This document shows, one piece after another, positions 13,337 through 16,410 of a stretch of 16,410 nt of DNA. The translations under genes were made by a program, and so were the position numbers. The first letter of the stretch is position 1. The number at the start of each line of letters is the position of its first letter. The notes beneath the pieces were generated by a model, which was given only the letters and a program-made list of their open reading frames with translations, was not told the DNA's origin and ran no database searches. Origin of the DNA: Bacillota bacterium (GTDB lineage: Bacteria; Bacillota; Clostridia; Christensenellales; Aristaeellaceae); NCBI GenBank assembly GCA_023402355.1, contig JAEXCG010000016.1, positions 1-16,410 on the forward strand, written 5' to 3'.

Positions 13337-14647
13337 ATGGGCATTCATCAGATCGTATCAAGGCGTCTTGAGCCCGTGGAGGCGGCGCTGGCCGCCGTGC
13401 CCGGGCTCGACGCCATGTTTCATCAGTGCTTTCTGAACACGCTGGAAACCACCTGTCAGGAAAAGGAGGACGGCCTGCCCTTCATCATCACGGGCGACAT
13501 CCCCGCGATGTGGCTGCGCGATTCCATGGCCCAGGTGATGCACTACGTGCGCTTTGCGGACGAGCCCGAGGTCGCCCGCTTTCTCGAGGGCGTCATCGAG
13601 CGCCAGATGCGCTGCGTGCTGATCGACCCGTACGCCAACGCCTTCAACGGCGAGCCCAGCGGCGCGAAGTGGGCCGAGGACGAGCCGCCGCAGGGCCCGC
13701 AAGTCTGGGAACGCAAGTACGAAATCGACTCGCTCTGCGCGCCGCTGCACCTCGCGCACGTGTACCGCCAGGCGACGGGTTCTACCGCCTTCCTGACCGA
13801 AACGTTCCACAAGGGCATGCGTGCCATCGTCGAAACGTTCCGTCGGGAGCAGGATCATGCGCAGAGCCCGTATTACTTCATCCGCACCGACTGCCCGCCC
13901 TCCGACACGCTCACACACGGCGGACGCGGCGCGCCGGTCGCGCGCACGGGCATGACGTGGTCGGGCTTCCGCCCCAGCGACGACGCGTGCGTCTACGGTT
14001 ACCTCGTGCCCGCCAACCTGTTTGCCGCGGGCGTGATGGACGACGCCGCCTACTTTGCCGCCCTGCTGGGCGACGAGGCGCTTTCCAAGGACGCCTCCGC
14101 CCTGCGCGAGGATATTCTTACCGGCATCGCAAAGTACGCGCTGGTCGAGCACCCCAACCACGGCCAGATTTTCGCCTATGAGACCGACGGTCTGGGTCAT
14201 TACACGCTGATGGACGATGCAAACGTGCCGAGCTTGCTCTCGCTTCCGTATCTGGGCGTATGCAAGAAGGACGACCCGCTCTACCTGCGCACGCGCAGCT
14301 TTGTGCTGAGCCCGGACAACCGCTTCTACTACGAGGGCCCCTACGCCAAGGGCGTCGGCTCCCCGCACACGCCCGCGGGCTACATCTGGCCCATCGCCCT
14401 TTGCATGCAGGCGCTGACCTCGACCTCCGTTCCCGAGATCGCGGAACTGCTCGTGCAGCTTTTAAAGACCCACGGCGGCACCCACTTCATGCACGAGAGC
14501 TTCGACCCCGCGAAGCCGGAGTCCTTTACCCGCTCGTGGTTCGCGTGGGCGAACTCGCTCTTCGGGGAGCTGCTCTACCGCCTGTACGAGGAGGGCACGC
14601 TTGGCGACGTGCTGCAGCTCGTAAGGGAGCAGGTACCGCAGGCGTAA
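13337..14647 (+). CDS. GH125 exo-alpha-1,6-mannosidase, 436 aa
   Basis: A glycoside hydrolase of family 125, which removes terminal alpha-1,6-linked mannose with inversion. Characteristic segments: ITGDIPAMWLRDSMAQV (51-67), KYEIDSLCAPLHLAHVYRQA (127-146), MTWSGFRPSDDACVYGYLVP (206-225), YYEGPYAKGVGSPHTP (331-346) and THFMHESFDPAKPESFTRSW (382-401). Asp215/Asp216 and Glu387 fit the general acid and base of characterised members. The length is typical. There is no signal peptide, so it acts in the cytoplasm on imported mannosides. The start at 13337 has GGAGGT 6 bp upstream. It has its own promoter and no sugar transporter beside it in the window. Confidence 0.93.
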   Translation: MGIHQIVSRRLEPVEAALAAVPGLDAMFHQCFLNTLETTCQEKEDGLPFIITGDIPAMWLRDSMAQVMHYVRFADEPEVARFLEGVIERQMRCVLIDPYANAFNGEPSGAKWAEDEPPQGPQVWERKYEIDSLCAPLHLAHVYRQATGSTAFLTETFHKGMRAIVETFRREQDHAQSPYYFIRTDCPPSDTLTHGGRGAPVARTGMTWSGFRPSDDACVYGYLVPANLFAAGVMDDAAYFAALLGDEALSKDASALREDILTGIAKYALVEHPNHGQIFAYETDGLGHYTLMDDANVPSLLSLPYLGVCKKDDPLYLRTRSFVLSPDNRFYYEGPYAKGVGSPHTPAGYIWPIALCMQALTSTSVPEIAELLVQLLKTHGGTHFMHESFDPAKPESFTRSWFAWANSLFGELLYRLYEEGTLGDVLQLVREQVPQA

Positions 14648-14669
14648 AGGCACATCGATGCGCAAAAAG

Positions 14670-14700
14670 AACCGTTGCAAAAGCGATTTATGCAACGGTT
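14670..14700 (-). terminator. Hairpin copy 1 (31 bp)
   Basis: AACCGTTGCA and TGCAACGGTT form a perfect 10-bp stem with an 11-nt loop AAAGCGATTTA. On the minus strand it is followed by CTTTTT, so it could terminate minus-strand transcripts. On the plus strand, coming out of GH125, there is no T run. Confidence 0.6.
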
Positions 14701-14708
14701 CAGCGTGT

Positions 14709-14736
14709 CGCCACAGTGGCATAGGCCACTGTGGCG
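14709..14736. repeat. Perfect 12-bp inverted repeat
   Basis: CGCCACAGTGGC and GCCACTGTGGCG flank a 4-nt loop ATAG. A T run (14750-14755) lies about 14 nt further on, too far for a classical terminator. Each arm also contains the shorter palindrome CCACAGTGG-like sequence. Confidence 0.75.
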
Positions 14737-14761
14737 AGATTACGGGTGATTTTTTCGCTCC

Positions 14762-14778
14762 GCAAAACTGCGTTTTGC
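14762..14778. repeat. Short perfect hairpin GCAAAAC/GTTTTGC
   Basis: GCAAAAC and GTTTTGC form a 7-bp stem with a 3-nt loop, inside the hairpin-bounded element. Confidence 0.6.
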
Positions 14779-14960
14779 TCCGGAAAAAGCCCCGACTACG
14801 AAGGGAGCGAAGCGACTAGGCGCGAGGACAGCGCAAAGCGCTCCGCAGAGCCGTACCCAGCGCATAGCGCGGGGCGCAGCGAGCAAAGCCGGGCGATACG
14901 ATTGCAGTCTTGCAGACGGCTTTTGGTTTCTCTGCTTTCGATGGGTTTGTCAACAATCTA

Positions 14961-14997
14961 AACCGTTGCAAAAGCGATTTCTGCAACGGTTCTTTTG
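14961..14997 (+). terminator. Hairpin copy 2 with T-rich tail
   Basis: The same 10-bp stem as copy 1, with loop AAAGCGATTTC (one base different), followed on the plus strand by CTTTTGTGTTTT. It could end plus-strand transcription from the GH125 side. Confidence 0.65.
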
Positions 14998-15026
14998 TGT
15001 TTTATTCGACGCGCACCGCGCGCGAA

Positions 15027-15503
15027 TTATGCCTCCTGCCAGCCCTTGCACACGTCCACCCAGGTCTGCGCGCCGGAAAAGCGCTCCAGCTCCTCCAGCG
15101 TGAGCTCAATCGCGCTGTTCGAGCTGCCGCAGGCCGGATAGACCGTCTGGAACCGGCGCAGCGATTCGTCCAGATAGACCGGAATTCCCTCGTTCACCGC
15201 AAACGGGCAGACCCCGCCCACCGCGTGGCCGACGAGGCGCTCCGCATCCTCAGGCGACAGCATCTTGGCCTTCATGGAAAAGCGCGCCTTGAACTTCGCG
15301 TTGTCCACCTTCGCGTCGCCCGCCGCGACGACCAGAATGCAGCTTTCGCCGCTCGTAAACGACAGCGTCTTGGCGATGCGGGCAGGCTCGCACCCGAGCG
15401 CCTCCGCCGCCAGCGCGACGGTCGCGCTGGAAACCGGAAATTCCAGAATGCGATCCTCCGCCCCAAATGCCTTTAAATACGCACGAACCCGTTCGATTGC
15501 CAT
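15027..15503 (-). CDS. YbaK/ProX-type aminoacyl-tRNA deacylase, 158 aa
   Basis: A trans-editing enzyme of the YbaK/EbsC family, which hydrolyses mischarged tRNAs (typically Cys- or Ala-tRNA-Pro). Lys45, the residue known to be essential in Haemophilus YbaK, is present in ARIAKTLSF. The GHAVGGVCPFA segment (92-102) and the closing PVYLDESL and YPACGSSNSAIELTLEELE segments are hallmarks. It covers the whole single-domain family length. The ATG at 15503 has AAGGAAATGGT upstream. It begins 22 bp after the glycosyltransferase stop, so the two are probably co-transcribed although functionally unrelated. Whether the substrate is Cys-tRNA-Pro or another mischarged tRNA cannot be read from the sequence. 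Confidence 0.92.
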   Translation of the reverse strand: MAIERVRAYLKAFGAEDRILEFPVSSATVALAAEALGCEPARIAKTLSFTSGESCILVVAAGDAKVDNAKFKARFSMKAKMLSPEDAERLVGHAVGGVCPFAVNEGIPVYLDESLRRFQTVYPACGSSNSAIELTLEELERFSGAQTWVDVCKGWQEA

Positions 15504-15525
15504 ACCATTTCCTTCTTTCGCAAAT

Positions 15526-16410
15526 TTATTTTGTGCCGACGCGCAGCATCGTCAAAAGGCCCCACAGCGTGCCCAACCCGTAGGTGACGTGTACCAGCGG
15601 GAAGAGCGCCGGAAGCGCTGCGAGGCATAGCAGTTTTCCCACAGGCGCGGCGGTCGCGGCGCGAACGCTGAAAAAGACGTCCGCCGCGCCGTACGCGAGC
15701 AGCAGCAGGCCCAGCGGCAGCCCCGCGCCGCACAGCGCCAGCACGGCGCCCGACAGCAGCGCCAGCACGAACAGCGCGGGCACGAAGTGCCGCGGCGCAA
15801 AGCAGCGCGGTGAAATGCGCATCGTCCGACCGACCCATAGTCCGTTTCCCCACTTTTGGCGAAGCTGCCCCTTGAGCGAGGCGCGCGCGGTGTGGTACGA
15901 GCAGATCTCGGGGCAATAGCGAAACCGATAGCCTGCCTGCCGCATGCGATAGTGCATCTCGTTGTCTTCCGTGCGGCAGAGCCGCTCGTCGTAGCGCCCC
16001 ACCCGATCATAAACCGACCGGCGGTACATCGCGTAGGCGAGCGTATCCACGTCGCGCGCTTCGCCCGCGTTGCGAAAGGGCGCGGCCCCGCCCGCAAAGC
16101 GGGAGATGTCCAGCGCGGTCAGCACCGACTGCCAGGGCGTTTTCGGCGCGCTGCCGTCCACGTGCCCGCCGACGATATCCCCGCCGCGCTCAATCGCGGC
16201 GACGTTCTTGGTGATGAAGTCCTTCGGAATGCGCGCGTGCGCGTCCAGCCGGATGAAGAGCTCGCCCGCCGCCGCGTCCAGCGCCGCGTTGATGCCCGGC
16301 GCGAGCCAGCGCTTCGGGTTGTCCAGCACGCGAACGCGCATCGGCGCGCGCGCCGCAAACGATTCCATGACCGCGCGGGTACCGTCGGTCGAGGCGCTGT
16401 TCACCAGCAG
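15526..16410 (-). CDS. Family 2 glycosyltransferase, ExoA-like, 5' part outside window
   Basis: The frame is open to the last base (LLVNSASTDGT at the edge corresponds to the usual VDxxSTDGT of the GT-A fold), so the true start lies beyond the window and the GTG at 16404 is not the start. Visible motifs, numbered from the Met/Val of that GTG: RLDAHARIP (52-60, the DxH-type metal/nucleotide site), RTEDNEMHYRMRQAGYRF (144-161, catalytic base region) and RQKWGNGLWVGR (182-193). Membrane segments lie at about 206-247 and 257-286. This matches succinoglycan-type ExoA membrane glycosyltransferases, which add a sugar from a nucleotide donor to a lipid-linked intermediate. The sugar is unknown. It is probably the upstream gene of an operon with the YbaK gene. 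Confidence 0.88.
   Translation of the reverse strand: MLVNSASTDGTRAVMESFAARAPMRVRVLDNPKRWLAPGINAALDAAAGELFIRLDAHARIPKDFITKNVAAIERGGDIVGGHVDGSAPKTPWQSVLTALDISRFAGGAAPFRNAGEARDVDTLAYAMYRRSVYDRVGRYDERLCRTEDNEMHYRMRQAGYRFRYCPEICSYHTARASLKGQLRQKWGNGLWVGRTMRISPRCFAPRHFVPALFVLALLSGAVLALCGAGLPLGLLLLAYGAADVFFSVRAATAAPVGKLLCLAALPALFPLVHVTYGLGTLWGLLTMLRVGTK

Larger units (their letters stand above)
14663..14998. repeat. Hairpin-bounded non-coding element (candidate interspersed repeat)
   Basis: Between the GH125 and YbaK genes lie ~380 bp without a defensible gene. This part begins and ends with near-identical 31-bp hairpins (14670-14700 and 14961-14991). It holds two further hairpins and a GC-rich middle rich in AGCG/GCGC palindromes such as AGCGC-AAA-GCGCT at 14830-14842 and GCGC-ATA-GCGC at 14860-14870. 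T runs face outward at both ends. The layout resembles a small non-autonomous or palindromic repeat element. Copies elsewhere in the genome cannot be checked here. Confidence 0.5.

Noticed and set aside
13358..14368. 336-codon minus-strand frame opposite the GH125 gene
   Set aside because: A shadow of the well-supported GH125 gene, with no domain.
14731..14961. 76-codon plus-strand frame inside the hairpin-bounded element
   Set aside because: Its codons come from the palindromic AGCG-rich DNA and it begins within a hairpin without an RBS. It is more likely a by-product of the repeat.

Overview
The window looks like a chromosomal stretch from a GC-rich member of the Firmicutes (Clostridia, probably an uncultured gut lineage). 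The reasons are strong GGAGG-type ribosome binding sites, sigma-A-like promoters with 17-18 bp spacing, intrinsic terminators with T runs, and a gene set typical of that group: a VanW protein with SH3 domains, a LytTR/DUF3021 pair, and GH125. The taxonomic call is an inference. Only the left-most ~500 bp is visibly more AT-rich, and it carries the 3' end of an insertion-sequence transposase.

Layout, left to right. (1) 1-348: truncated IS1182-like transposase. (2) 481-1503: a 96-aa double zinc-ribbon protein on the minus strand, with a terminator and a ~150-nt leader, then a 105-aa XRE-type regulator on the plus strand. (3) 1513-4278: one large minus-strand gene for a membrane-anchored, PT-linker, PQQ-like beta-propeller protein with its own promoter and terminator. 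(4) 4417-5404: two unrecognised genes that converge and overlap by 14 bp. (5) 5480-6620: VanW/SH3 secreted protein with promoter and terminator-like hairpin. (6) 6627-7662 (minus): YdcF/DUF218 protein, preceded by a possible 61-aa Cys-rich membrane ORF. Upstream of that is a compact transcription unit made of a consensus promoter, a strong RBS, a 29-codon Met-rich ORF and an intrinsic terminator. (7) 7795-10450: metN-metI-metQ methionine ABC importer, transcribed divergently from unit 6. (8) 10590-13258: a translationally coupled operon of LytTR regulator, DUF3021 membrane protein, ABC ATPase and ABC-2 permease. (9) 13265-14647: GH125 exo-alpha-1,6-mannosidase under its own promoter. (10) 14648-15026: no gene, but a structured element bounded by two near-identical 31-bp hairpins. 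(11) 15027-16410 (minus): YbaK-type aminoacyl-tRNA deacylase downstream of an ExoA-like family 2 glycosyltransferase that runs off the right edge.

Functionally this is a patchwork of housekeeping and envelope genes rather than one pathway. The clearest cooperating sets are the methionine importer and the LytTR/DUF3021-controlled ABC exporter. The items most worth a second look are the Met-rich 29-codon unit at 7463-7662 and the hairpin-bounded element at 14663-14998. The first can be read as a small-protein gene or as an attenuation leader for the genes downstream, and the sequence alone does not decide between them.
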